Source: Phycisphaerae bacterium (GTDB lineage Bacteria > Planctomycetota > Phycisphaerae > Sedimentisphaerales > SM23-30). From it: 16,928 nucleotides of DNA. Below the pieces are notes generated by a model. The model ran no database searches and was not told the origin of the DNA. It saw only the letters and a program-made list of their open reading frames with translations. Below are positions 1-7,900 of this stretch, in pieces. How positions within the stretch are numbered: position 1 is the stretch's first letter; each line of letters begins with the position of its first letter. The stretch covers positions 1 to 16,928 of the forward strand of contig JAIPFO010000030.1 in assembly GCA_021736565.1 (NCBI GenBank), read 5' to 3'. The position numbers were made by a program, and so were the translations under genes.

Positions 1-42
1 CATCACTATTACAAGAAACATTTCTCTTTAATCCCTGTCATT

Positions 43-130
43 CTAGCGTCAGTGACCATAATAGTTTAAAGTCCGTTTTCCACATCCTAAAGCGTGTTTT
101 ATAAATGAAATATGTTTTGACGCGAAAATC
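43..130 (+). repeat. Family-1 repeat, diverged copy a
   Basis: The copy begins CTAGCGTCAGTGACC and ends TATGTTTTGACGCG. Between them it keeps the landmark order of the family: GTCCGTTTTCCACATCCTAA, then AAGCGTGTTTTATAAATGAA, then TTTTGACGC. Better copies read CCCATTTTCCGCATCTTAAA, then AGCGATTTTAAAGACGAAAA, then TTTTGACAT. Length and landmark order agree, but many single positions differ. Confidence 0.6.
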
Positions 131-584
131 ACACAAGGTATTCGGACCATATTTAAACTTGGCTGATTCTCGTCCGTTGAAAAATAAAAAATAGCCCGAT
201 ACGCTCCGGATAATCTCTGTTTTCGACATAATCCTTACAATACTATTCTTTTCTGTTAAAAAAAAACGATTATACCAAATAGTCCGGCCAGTTTTCCCCA
301 AAATATTCACAATGCATCACCAAAATTGATTTCAGATCTTCCCCAGAAGAGATTTATCCCACGCGATTCTTCCCATTATTCTTCTGCCACCTTGCCAAAA
401 TAACCTTCCTGATTTTTTTGAGCAAAGCTGGTAGTGCCTGTTTCCGATAGTCACCGTGGGCAGCACCGACATTGCCGACCGAAGAGTCGACAAGGTCGTG
501 ATCGCTCGCCATATCATATTATTTCTGATACCAGTGCCATATGTTTTGAAGCGATGATTCTGGTATCGAACCGACATTTTTTTT

Positions 585-616
585 GCGTTAATATCGACGT
601 TTGACGCAATCAATAC
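585..616 (+). repeat. Family-1 short form, copy s1
   Basis: The sequence is GCGTTAATATCGACG followed by TTTGACGCAATCAATAC. It matches two other short copies near 1260 and 15080, which share the pattern CGTCAATATTGAC then TTTTGACGCAACCATC. It looks like a miniature of the long repeat in which the two inverted ends are nearly adjacent. Confidence 0.55.
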
Positions 617-631
617 TTAATAATGAACGTA

Positions 632-720
632 GACGCCAGCGTCAAAAGTATTTTTGAAGCCCATTTCCCGCATCTTAAAGAGCGATTTTAAAGACGAAAA
701 GTACTTTTGACATAGGAATC
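632..720 (+). repeat. Family-1 repeat, well preserved copy b
   Basis: This reference-quality copy starts GACGCCAGCGTCAAAAGTA and ends GTACTTTTGACATAGGAATC. The ends are imperfect inverted repeats of each other, pairing GTCAAAAGTA with TACTTTTGAC. The middle contains TTTTTGAAGCCCATTTCCCG and a partly self-complementary TCTTAAAGAGCGATTTTAAA. The element ends 35 bases before the pseudopilin start codon at 756, so it would lie in the promoter or leader of that gene. Confidence 0.8.
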
Positions 721-755
721 ACCAAGAGGATTTGAACTTAGGAGGGCCGCGAAAA

Positions 756-1202
756 GTGAGCAGTAAACCGACATCAAATAAATATGAACTCATCATGGTG
801 GGTTCCATTCTATTACTTCTAGCAATGATCATCATCCCAGAGTTTTCGGAAGCGAAAGAAGACCCGATCGACGTTAAACTATCGAACTCATTACAGCTCA
901 TCCAATCTCAATTGGACATCTATCGGGTCCAGCATCAGAATCAATATCCGTGCGGCGACCCCAAAAACCCAGACGGGCCGGCCATTTTCGTTACACGCCT
1001 GACCCATAGGACCTCTGAGGACCACCGATCCGATGGCCATTTCGGTCCGTATCTCGATGGGATGCCCGTTAATCCACTCAATGGTTTCAACACGGTTCGA
1101 TACGGCACAAATCCAGGTACCAACCAGGCGGGCTGGTGCTTTAATTCTGCGACCGGCATTATCAGCTCTGACGTCACGCTTAACCGTGTCATGGAACAAT
1201 GA
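756..1202 (+). CDS. GspG-like pseudopilin lacking a prepilin cleavage site
   Basis: This 148-residue protein resembles the major pseudopilin of type II secretion systems. An N-terminal hydrophobic helix ends in IIPEFSEAKED, the counterpart of the usual VIPQFSDASED. A helix follows with LQLIQSQLDIYRVQHQNQYP, and the C-terminal globular part has GPYLDGMPVNPLNG and AGWCFNSATGII. The start is GTG at 756, chosen because AGGAGG lies ten bases upstream; an in-frame TTG at 732 would contain that ribosome site. The Gly-Phe-Thr-Leu-Ile-Glu prepilin peptidase motif is missing: the residues before the helix are SNKYELIMVG, which keep a glutamate but not the glycine before the cut. The protein is therefore probably an uncleaved membrane-anchored relative. 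No other secretion genes adjoin; a histidine kinase follows after about 110 bases. The family likeness is clear, but the function is unknown. Confidence 0.8.
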   Translation: MSSKPTSNKYELIMVGSILLLLAMIIIPEFSEAKEDPIDVKLSNSLQLIQSQLDIYRVQHQNQYPCGDPKNPDGPAIFVTRLTHRTSEDHRSDGHFGPYLDGMPVNPLNGFNTVRYGTNPGTNQAGWCFNSATGIISSDVTLNRVMEQ

Positions 1203-1250
1203 CGTCAGGATCAAAAGAATTAAGGAACATCATTTTCAGTATTTAATCAA

Positions 1251-1294
1251 CGTTTTGACGCGTCAAGATTGATTTTTGACGCAGCGATCACCAA
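1251..1294 (+). repeat. Family-1 short form, copy s2, before the kinase gene
   Basis: The copy reads CGTTTTGACGCGTCAAGATT then GATTTTTGACGCAGCGATCA. It contains the 12-base palindrome TTGACGCGTCAA and ends in a second TTTTGACGC box. Its tail GATCACCAAG resembles the tail just after copy b (AATCACCAAG). It aligns along its length with the copy near 15080. It ends about 20 bases before the kinase start and overlaps an unlikely TTG start at 1276. Confidence 0.65.
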
Positions 1295-1314
1295 GAGTCT
1301 CAGGAGACATTGAA

Positions 1315-2820
1315 TTGGGATTAACACGTAAATTAACATTTATATTTGCAGGATTGTTCACTTTGGTTGGGACAACCGCATACTTAGCCACATATTTCGG
1401 TCAGGCAAGCATTGGCCGTGTTGCCCCTTATCTCGGCTGGGTCCTGTTCTGCCTGACAACATCGTTAAGTATAACCCTGATATGCTATATCTGGCGTAAT
1501 CACACACACAGTCTCGAAATCATTAAAAGGCAATTGCGGCAATTCGAACAGGACAATCATATCGGCATTATCATGGTTGACGCCGATAACGAAGCGGCGG
1601 GCATGGTCAAAGCCATTAATCGGTACCTAACGCATATCAAATTTCATTTAGAAAAAGATCTGAGATGTCAAAAAGAAATGAAATTGCAGATCAACGCTGC
1701 CGAGACGGAAAAATGTCAGGCCGAAGCGGTTATTCACAGTATTCCTGAAGCGGTGATTGTCGCCGACCAGAATAATGAGCTGCTCCAGGCCAATCGCGTT
1801 GCGCAGGAGTTATTTGATTTTAGCCTTGACCTGAATTCCCATATGCCGATTGAGCAGGTTATTAAAGATGATGACATTCTGGCGTTAATTCAAAACGCCC
1901 GGGAAAGCCAGAAAAAAACACTGACTTGCAGCCTGGAACACCAAGACCCCATCACGCATAAATCACTCAATTTGAAGATCATCGCTTCAACGGTCCGTAA
2001 TACCCAGAAGGACGTTATCGGTGTGGTCCTGGTTGTTCATGATATGACCGCTGAGAAAGAAATCGCCCGTATGAAAGATGGCATTCTCAGCACCGTCTCG
2101 CACGAACTAAAAACACCACTTGCAAGTATTCGGGCCTATACCGAAATGCTACTCGACGGTGAAAGCAACAGCGAAGAAACGAGTCATAATTTCTGCAAAA
2201 TCATTCTAGACCAGACCCTTCGACTCGACCAGATGATCGATGACATCCTCAATATTTCAAAAATTGAATCGGGACGGCTGAGGATAAAAATAGAACCAAC
2301 GGACCTAACTTCACTTATTCAAAAGATTGAAATAGTAATAAAGCCCCAAGCCCAGCAAAAGAACATCCACATCGTCATTGATACTCCCAAGGTTCCAATG
2401 GTAATTAACGCCGATAAAGAGATGATCTTTCAGGCCCTGCTCAACCTTCTGAGTAACGCGATTAAATACTCGAGACCCCACAGTCAGATCACGATCGCTC
2501 TCTGGCCACATGGCATTGATCATATTTCCATCGAAGTATATGACCAGGGGGTTGGGATTCCCGAAGAAGCATTGGGGCATATTTTTGATAAATTTTATCG
2601 TGTCCCCGGTCATCAGCATATGGCCAGAGGGACTGGCCTGGGACTAAACCTGGTACAACAAATCATCGAAACTATTCATCAGGGTGAAATACAAGTAGAA
2701 AGCACGCCCGAAAAGGGAAGTCGATTCACCGTAAACCTTCCGATCCATTCGCCAAACCCGGACCCCTCCACAATCAACTCAGACGTTACACAACAAGAAA
2801 TCACATCACTCGCACTATAA
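1315..2820 (+). CDS. Membrane PAS-domain sensor histidine kinase
   Basis: This 501-residue sensor kinase would autophosphorylate a histidine and pass the phosphate to a response regulator, most likely the receiver encoded next. Two membrane helices (about residues 5-27 and 37-57) bracket a very short external loop. A HAMP-like linker and coiled coil follow, then a PAS-like domain (about 140-240). The HisKA dimerisation helix has SHELKTPLAS, with the phospho-acceptor His263. The ATPase domain shows the N box LLNLLSNAIKYS (Asn381), the G1 box DQGVGIP, the F box IFDKFYRV and the G2 box GTGLGLNL. All key residues are present. The start is TTG at 1315, because AGGAG lies eight bases upstream; the earlier TTG at 1276 sits inside a repeat. 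The architecture resembles the PhoR/WalK group. The signal is not known; the short loop suggests sensing in the membrane or by the PAS domain. Confidence 0.93.
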   Translation: MGLTRKLTFIFAGLFTLVGTTAYLATYFGQASIGRVAPYLGWVLFCLTTSLSITLICYIWRNHTHSLEIIKRQLRQFEQDNHIGIIMVDADNEAAGMVKAINRYLTHIKFHLEKDLRCQKEMKLQINAAETEKCQAEAVIHSIPEAVIVADQNNELLQANRVAQELFDFSLDLNSHMPIEQVIKDDDILALIQNARESQKKTLTCSLEHQDPITHKSLNLKIIASTVRNTQKDVIGVVLVVHDMTAEKEIARMKDGILSTVSHELKTPLASIRAYTEMLLDGESNSEETSHNFCKIILDQTLRLDQMIDDILNISKIESGRLRIKIEPTDLTSLIQKIEIVIKPQAQQKNIHIVIDTPKVPMVINADKEMIFQALLNLLSNAIKYSRPHSQITIALWPHGIDHISIEVYDQGVGIPEEALGHIFDKFYRVPGHQHMARGTGLGLNLVQQIIETIHQGEIQVESTPEKGSRFTVNLPIHSPNPDPSTINSDVTQQEITSLAL

Positions 2821-3228
2821 ATGGAAAGAACTATGGAGAAAACTAACGAAAAGATAATGGTCATTGACGACGAGATACACATTTTGCACATCATTTCACT
2901 AAAGCTTCGTAATGCGGGCTATGAGGTGATTACCGCCCAGGACGGCCAGGAGGCGTTGGAGACCATTCAAGTTGAACTGCCCGACCTGATCATCACCGAT
3001 TACCAAATGCCTTATCTCTCTGGATTGGAATTATGCCAGCGATTGAAACAAATACCTTCGACCCGGCACATTCCGGCCATCATGCTCACGGCACGTGGAT
3101 TTGACCTGGATGCCACAGACATGCAAGAGACCGGCATTACCACCTGTATCAATAAGCCTTTTGGCCCACGTGAACTGTTACGAATTGTAAAAAACACATT
3201 GTCATTGGAAGGTGCCACGGCATGCTAA
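2821..3228 (+). CDS. Receiver-only response regulator (CheY-like)
   Basis: This 135-residue protein consists of a single receiver domain with no output domain. The acidic pocket is D16-D17, the phospho-acceptor is D60 in LIITDYQMP, the switch threonine is T90 in MLTARG, and the conserved lysine is K112 in INKPFGP. The first ATG follows the kinase stop codon with no gap, implying translational coupling and a cognate pair. An ATG at 2833 is a possible alternative start, and neither has a strong ribosome site. Without an output domain it must act through protein contact. The HD-GYP enzyme encoded next is an attractive partner, because RpfG-type proteins fuse these same two modules. Confidence 0.93.
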   Translation: MERTMEKTNEKIMVIDDEIHILHIISLKLRNAGYEVITAQDGQEALETIQVELPDLIITDYQMPYLSGLELCQRLKQIPSTRHIPAIMLTARGFDLDATDMQETGITTCINKPFGPRELLRIVKNTLSLEGATAC

Positions 3229-3285
3229 TTATTCATGAGATGGCACGCTCTGTCATTCCCCCTTTTTATAAAACATATGATTCAT

Positions 3286-3470
3286 TATGAGTACTTTTGT
3301 GTTTTTTATTGTGATAGTTTTATCGAGAAACAACCGCAGGACTGTTAGAATGCACCCTTAATCCTTTTACCGACTTTCGAGGCAGACTCCGAAAGTATCT
3401 ATTCTTCAAATAGTATGTTCAAGCCCTGCTGCACAAGGAATCAGGACATTAAAAAGTGCGAAAGTTAACT
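3286..3470 (+). repeat. Family-2 repeat, copy A, upstream of the HD-GYP gene
   Basis: The element begins AGTACTTTTGTG and ends AAAAAGTGCGAAAGTTAAC. It shares the internal string AGGACTGTTAGAATGCA with copy B (AGGGCTTTTAGAATGCA), the string GCCCTGCTG nearer the right end, and the right-end sequence with both other copies. It contains its own small inverted repeat, ACTTTCG...CGAAAGT, at about 3343-3369. The right end runs into the start region of the HD-GYP gene and supplies its probable GTG start codon. Confidence 0.6.
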
Positions 3471-5141
3471 ATGAGTAAAACTGCCCAATTAGACAACCTG
3501 ATCGACATGGAAGCCTGCATCGAGGTTCAGAAACTTTTAGGGGACCTTGAGATACCCTCTGCGTTGATAAGCTGTGAGGGATCATGCCTGAACACGCCAT
3601 CGTCTGGATTGACGCGCCCAGCAAATCATTGTGGCAATTGGCCGGATTGCATTACCGATAATCCCCAGGTCTTATCCGAATTTCTCCACGATGCAGTCGG
3701 CGAGATCCATTGCACTGATGGGAATCGATTAATGCCCATCCCGGTGTATCACCGCACCAGGACGGTTGCCTACCTGGTCATCTGCCTGAAGGGACTCAGC
3801 TACCAAAAAACAGAATCGCTAGACCGCCTTTGCAGTCAATTACAGATCGACAGCACATATGTCGTCCAGAATGGCCTGGACGATGCCCTCTCATTTCCCA
3901 AGGCCGGAGAATTGATCTCTCCGATCATCCGCTTGCTCCTTGAAAAGAACCGGGAATGCAATAATAACAGCCAGGAGATTCTCTCCTTGAGTAATTGTCT
4001 GGGCCAGGCGTATGAAGAACTTTCCTTATTACATCGGATCAGCAACGGCACACGCGTGACACAGGAACCGGTGACATTATTCAAGAACCTCAGCCGGGAC
4101 ATTCGTGAAGTGGCCCAGGCTGAAGAGGTCGTCTTCCTATGGCATAAAGAGGGGGACACAGAAAACATTCTGCCTATGATGACTTCAACGGATCATCTGA
4201 AGTTAGGATCGCAAAATTTGAACTTCATCTGGCATCGGACCCTGAATTTGCCCATGGGTGAAAATTTCGAGGATTTCTTGATCGACAGTAATGTGGCTGG
4301 CGATTTTAAATATCGGTGGCTGTCGCCTATTAATAATATCGTGAGCGTTCCGATCAAATCAGAAAACAAGATGTTAGGAACCATTGTAGCGATCAATAAG
4401 GCGAGTAAGCCCGATTTTGATTCCACGGACATTAAATTACTGATCTCGGTGGCCAATGGCGTTGCCGGATACATGGAAAACAACCAGCTTTACGATGACA
4501 TGCAGGAGCTTCTGGTAGGTTCGCTCCAAGCGTTAACCAGCAGCATTGATGCCAAAGACCCATACACCTGCGGCCATTCGGCGCGTGTCGCGTATATTTC
4601 CCGATTCATCGCTGAGAAACTTCAACTGGACGCGACCCTGACCCAAAACACCTACCTGGCGGGTCTGTTACATGACGTGGGTAAAATCGGGATCGCTGAA
4701 TCGGTTTTATGCAAGCCGGGGCGATTAACCGAGGATGAATACGAACAGATCAAGAAGCATCCGCAAATCAGTGCGAATATTTTAAGCGGCATTAAGCAGA
4801 TGTCGCAGGTGATCGAAGGGGTGCTGACTCACCATGAACGGTGTGACGGCAAAGGGTATCCCCAGGGATTGTCTGGCCGGGAAATCCCATTGATCGGGCG
4901 AATCGTTCAACTGGCGGACTCTTTTGACGCGATGACCAGCAATCGAACCTATCGCACGGCCCTCCCGCTGGAGATCGTCCTGGCGGAGTTGCGTCGTTTT
5001 AGCGGGACCCAATTTGACCCAAAACTGGCCGATCTATTCCTAAGCTGTGACATTCCCGCATTATTGAGCGAGCTGGACAATCTGCCCGACAATGTCCATT
5101 CGCACGGTCTTTCATTTCCAGACCGGCATTATTCGGCTTAA
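3456..5141 (+). CDS. GAF and HD-GYP domain cyclic-di-GMP phosphodiesterase
   Basis: The product is 561 residues from GTG 3456, or 556 from ATG 3471. GTG is preferred because AGGA lies nine bases upstream, while the ATG has no ribosome site. HD-GYP enzymes hydrolyse cyclic-di-GMP. Numbered from ATG 3471, the domain has GHSARVA (His369), the metal-binding HDVGKIGI (His401-Asp402), HHERCDGKGYP (His454-His455), and the later motif QLADSFDAMTSNRTYR. All catalytic landmarks are present. A GAF-like domain precedes it (about 190-335). The first about 120 residues are cysteine-rich (SCEGSC, CGNWPDC, IHCTDGNRLMPIPVY) and resemble PocR-type sensory domains, possibly binding metal or a small ligand; that part is tentative. 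There is no receiver domain, but one is encoded just upstream. The protein is probably cytoplasmic and controls a switch such as motility or surface attachment. Confidence 0.92.
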   Translation: MRKLTMSKTAQLDNLIDMEACIEVQKLLGDLEIPSALISCEGSCLNTPSSGLTRPANHCGNWPDCITDNPQVLSEFLHDAVGEIHCTDGNRLMPIPVYHRTRTVAYLVICLKGLSYQKTESLDRLCSQLQIDSTYVVQNGLDDALSFPKAGELISPIIRLLLEKNRECNNNSQEILSLSNCLGQAYEELSLLHRISNGTRVTQEPVTLFKNLSRDIREVAQAEEVVFLWHKEGDTENILPMMTSTDHLKLGSQNLNFIWHRTLNLPMGENFEDFLIDSNVAGDFKYRWLSPINNIVSVPIKSENKMLGTIVAINKASKPDFDSTDIKLLISVANGVAGYMENNQLYDDMQELLVGSLQALTSSIDAKDPYTCGHSARVAYISRFIAEKLQLDATLTQNTYLAGLLHDVGKIGIAESVLCKPGRLTEDEYEQIKKHPQISANILSGIKQMSQVIEGVLTHHERCDGKGYPQGLSGREIPLIGRIVQLADSFDAMTSNRTYRTALPLEIVLAELRRFSGTQFDPKLADLFLSCDIPALLSELDNLPDNVHSHGLSFPDRHYSA

Positions 5142-5221
5142 TTCTCTACCTATCAGACTCCTTTTTCGGAGTTAAAGTTATTCCTTGACATTTTCCCATT
5201 ATTTAGGGAAAGTATTGTTGT

Positions 5222-5401
5222 ACGCTTTGGTACTTTTTAACTTTGAATCGCTCATGTGTTATTGACACAGGGCTTTTAGAATGCATTTGAACGTTTTATT
5301 GCAACAGCGAGTGATATTCCGTTGTCACCCTTTATTCCCTTTGCAGGCTAACGCCCTGCTGAGAAGTGAATTAACGTATAAAAAAGTGCAAAAGTTGACT
5401 T
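5222..5401 (+). repeat. Family-2 repeat, copy B, upstream of the symporter gene
   Basis: Left end: CGCTTTGGTACTTTTTAAC, then TTTGAATCGCTCATGTG and TTATTGA. Right end: TAACGTATAAAAAAGTGC then AAAAGTTGAC. Both ends match copy C almost base for base, while the middles differ; the TTAGAATGCA and GCCCTGCTG strings are shared with copy A. A small hairpin, GCAGG...CCTGC, lies near the right end. The element ends about 30-55 bases before the possible symporter starts. Confidence 0.7.
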
Positions 5402-5456
5402 GAAGGCCGTTTGTGAATGGATGTAAACCGTGCATGCGTTTATGGGAATATTTTTG

Positions 5457-6776
5457 ATGAAGTCTAAGCTCCATTTTTTGATATTTGCAGGGATACTTGC
5501 CGGGGCGGGAACGGGTTTGATCTTGAGTCGGACAGATGAGCCCTCCTGGATAATGCCCGTCCTTGACCTTTTTGGAAAAACGATATTCATTGGCGCATTG
5601 AAAATGATCGTTGCGCCGCTGATCTTCTTTTCGATCCTTTCGGCGATAACCTCCCTGGTCACGACCGGGGCCCTCTGGCGAATGGGCTGGAAGACGCTGG
5701 TTTATTACTTTATCACCACGTCCATCGCAGTGGGGATCGGATTGTTTTTTGTTCTGGTCCTGAAGCCAGGACTCCCCCATAACCGTGAAGAAATTCGCAA
5801 AAACTGGCAGACACAAAAAGAGGGGATTTTAAAGGAATACCATTCCACAGAGGAAAAGATCCAGGTCGCCAAAGATTATACCCCCATGGGTGTGATAAAA
5901 AGCAACCTGGAAAAGATCATCATGAATCCGTTCAAGGCCCTGGCGGAATCTGAAAGTCTCGGGATCATCTTTTTTGCCATTATGCTGGGGGTTTCCCTGC
6001 TGGTCATCGGTCAGAAAGGGCATGCGGTTTTGCCGGTGATCCATGGGATCAACGCGGCGATCATGACACTAACCGGCTGGATCATGGCGTGGTCCCCGTT
6101 GTTCATATTCTGCCTGGTAGCGTCCCTGGTCGGCAGCCTTGGGGCGAGTATTTTCTACACCCTGATGTGGTATATCATTACCGTTCTGGCAGGTATCACG
6201 ACCCATGTCATCGTCCTATTGTGCATCTGCTATTTTATTGGCAAGATGTCCCCCTGGCGATATCTGAAGGGGATCCGTGAAGCGTGGATGGTTGCGTTTG
6301 CCACTCGCTCCAGTGCCGCGACGCTGCCGGTGACTTTGGATTGCGTTCAGAACCACCTGGGAGTTTCACCCAAGGCGGCGGAATTTGTCCTGCCGCTGGG
6401 GGCGACGATGAATATGGACGGCACGGCCCTGTATGAAGGGGTTGCGGTCATTTTTCTGATCCAATTATTTGGCGGCCTGCCGGGGGCTGAGATCACAATG
6501 ACCCCGGCGATCACGGTGCTCATTTTCCTGACAGCTGTCCTGGCGTCCATCGGCGCTGCGGCAGTTCCTGACGCGGGCCTGGTTACGATGGTCCTGGTCG
6601 CTAATGCGGTGGGATTATCGATCGAATACATTCCGATCATTTTCGCAGTGGATGCGTTTCTGGATATGTTCCGAACGTCAACCAATGTACTGGGCGATTC
6701 GATCGGTGCGGTTGTGATCAACCGGTTGGAAAGACTGAATGAGACACAACTGGAATGCCCTTCTCAATCCCCCTGA
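5457..6776 (+). CDS. Dicarboxylate/amino acid:cation symporter (SLC1/DAACS family)
   Basis: This 439-residue multi-spanning inner-membrane transporter couples uptake of an acidic amino acid or dicarboxylate to Na+ or H+. Family landmarks are ordered as expected: ALKMIVAPLIFFSI in the third helix region, the serine motif TRSSAATLP (about 283-291) of hairpin 1, GATMNMDGT (315-323), SIGAAAVPDAG (364-374) of hairpin 2, and DAFLDMFRTSTNVLGD (399-414) in the last helix. Arg406 sits where GltPh has the arginine that binds the substrate's acidic side chain, so glutamate, aspartate or a C4-dicarboxylate is more likely than a neutral amino acid. A polar stretch of about 45 residues (104-150) lies between helices 3 and 4. 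The start is uncertain: ATG 5457 has GGGA nine bases upstream, and GTG 5430 and ATG 5442 are in frame. The gene converges on birA. Confidence 0.92.
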   Translation: MKSKLHFLIFAGILAGAGTGLILSRTDEPSWIMPVLDLFGKTIFIGALKMIVAPLIFFSILSAITSLVTTGALWRMGWKTLVYYFITTSIAVGIGLFFVLVLKPGLPHNREEIRKNWQTQKEGILKEYHSTEEKIQVAKDYTPMGVIKSNLEKIIMNPFKALAESESLGIIFFAIMLGVSLLVIGQKGHAVLPVIHGINAAIMTLTGWIMAWSPLFIFCLVASLVGSLGASIFYTLMWYIITVLAGITTHVIVLLCICYFIGKMSPWRYLKGIREAWMVAFATRSSAATLPVTLDCVQNHLGVSPKAAEFVLPLGATMNMDGTALYEGVAVIFLIQLFGGLPGAEITMTPAITVLIFLTAVLASIGAAAVPDAGLVTMVLVANAVGLSIEYIPIIFAVDAFLDMFRTSTNVLGDSIGAVVINRLERLNETQLECPSQSP

Positions 6777-6795
6777 GTCAATTCCGTCAAATATC

Positions 6796-6820
6796 CCTTC
6801 AAAGCTTATGAAGGTTTCTT
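6796..6820. terminator. Possible bidirectional terminator hairpin
   Basis: CCTTCA and TGAAGG pair around a seven-base loop and are followed by TTTCTT. The hairpin sits in the 94-base gap between the convergent symporter and birA genes, where a shared terminator would be expected. The six-pair stem is weak. Confidence 0.35.
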
Positions 6821-6870
6821 AGACCTGGCCGGAGGCATCCCTGTCAGCCTGTTGACCCCGGTGATACCCT

Positions 6871-7878
6871 TTATGGGATTTTCACGGTTGTCGTGGTGCT
6901 GTTGAACACCTTGATGGGGCCGTTGTCGAGCTGCATGATCAGGCCTTCTTCGACATTTACATCGACAACCCGGCCGGTAAAGGTCTGGCCGTTTGAGACG
7001 ACTGAGAGGCGACAGTTGATATTATCACAACGCGCGGCCCAGGCATCGTGCAGGCCGTGGGGTTGGCCGGTTGACGTTTCAGCGAGCCAGTCATCCATTC
7101 GCCTTAATAACACCTGGGTCAGTTCCAGGCGGTTCACCGGCGTGCCAATTATCTGCCGCAACGATATGGCGTTCCCCCGGCACTCCGGCGGGAAATCTTC
7201 TGCTGTTTGGAGGCAGTTAATGCCCATGCCGATGACATAGGCGGTATTCTGTTTGATCTTGCGGGACTCGACCATGACACCTGCAATTTTTTTGCCATTG
7301 ACGATCACGTCATTGGGCCATTTGATCCGGGGTTTGATATGAAATACCGTCTCGATCGCTTCGGCAACGCTTAATCCGGCCAGTAACGTCAGGGCCTGGC
7401 CCCCTGCCGAGGACCGGGTCAGGGCATCAGTGGTGTTCATGAGTAATACCGAACATAGGACACTGCTCCCCTGGGGGGCGACCCATTGCCGGCCCAGGCG
7501 CCCCCGGCCGCTGCGCTGCTGTTCGGCGACGATGACGAGGCCGTCATAGTTACTGGAAATGGGCCCCGGAGCAGATTCCAGGGCATAATGCCAGGCCACG
7601 TCATTGGTACTATCGGTGGTTTGATAGGCTAAGACTGAACGGCCGACACGTCGGGTGGCCAGCCCCTCCTCGATCAGTTCGGAGGTCAACTTGAAGGTGT
7701 CCCCGGTGAGTCTGAAGCCATAGGTGGGTGATGACTCAATGGTATAGCCTTTTCGGGTTAAGCTATCGATCTGGTCGACGATCTTCTGTGGCGAAAGGCT
7801 CAGTGAGGCTTTTATCGCGTCGAGGGCCAGCCAGTTGTTCTGGTTGGCAATCAGTAATTTTAGAAGTGAATGTTCCAT
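6871..7878 (-). CDS. birA: Biotin-[acetyl-CoA-carboxylase] ligase / biotin repressor BirA
   Basis: This 335-residue cytoplasmic enzyme activates biotin with ATP to biotinyl-AMP and attaches it to a lysine of the biotin carboxyl carrier protein. An N-terminal winged-helix domain (about 1-60) is followed by the ligase core with the nucleotide loop GRGRLGR (124-130), KWPNDVIVNGKKIAGVMVE (from 186) and GMGINCLQ, then a small C-terminal beta domain ending in VFNSTTTTVKI. The helix-turn-helix makes it a group II, potentially DNA-binding BirA, so it may also repress biotin genes; none are visible here. The gene is last in the - strand cluster, separated from nadC by 143 bases that hold a family-1 repeat. 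The ATG at 7878 has only a weak ribosome site. Confidence 0.94.
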   Translation of the reverse strand: MEHSLLKLLIANQNNWLALDAIKASLSLSPQKIVDQIDSLTRKGYTIESSPTYGFRLTGDTFKLTSELIEEGLATRRVGRSVLAYQTTDSTNDVAWHYALESAPGPISSNYDGLVIVAEQQRSGRGRLGRQWVAPQGSSVLCSVLLMNTTDALTRSSAGGQALTLLAGLSVAEAIETVFHIKPRIKWPNDVIVNGKKIAGVMVESRKIKQNTAYVIGMGINCLQTAEDFPPECRGNAISLRQIIGTPVNRLELTQVLLRRMDDWLAETSTGQPHGLHDAWAARCDNINCRLSVVSNGQTFTGRVVDVNVEEGLIMQLDNGPIKVFNSTTTTVKIP

Positions 7879-7900
7879 AACCCGTTAAGAATGATAAGTT

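Larger units (their letters stand above)
1..755. other. Gene-poor left flank
   Basis: No convincing gene was found here. The open frames on the - strand (about 38-310 and 332-613) give compositions without recognisable domains, and they overlap repeat copies. What the stretch does hold is family-1 repeat material: a diverged long copy at 43-130, a short-form copy at 585-616, and a well preserved long copy at 632-720. A further decayed reverse-strand copy may cover about 533-606, because its complement ends in a GCTTCAAAACATA-like string that resembles the inner left arm of the long form. Confidence 0.5.

Noticed and set aside
38..613. Two - strand open frames of about 90 codons in the left flank
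   Set aside because: They overlap repeat copies, show no domain, signal or plausible ribosome site, and have codon content unlike the neighbouring genes.
43..720. Family-1 repeats as integron attC sites or a CRISPR array
   Set aside because: The ends lack the attC core GTTRRRY/RYYYAAC, no integrase is present, and spacing between copies is irregular with whole genes between them.
1276..1314. Earlier TTG start for the histidine kinase
   Set aside because: It lies in a repeat without a ribosome site, whereas the TTG at 1315 has AGGAG eight bases upstream.
5156..5210. Terminator after the HD-GYP gene
   Set aside because: Two weak hairpins (ACTCC/GGAGT and TTTCCC/GGGAAA) are present, but neither is followed by a proper T-run.
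5185..5218. TTGACA promoter upstream of the symporter
   Set aside because: The hexamer is perfect, but no acceptable -10 box lies 16-18 bases downstream.
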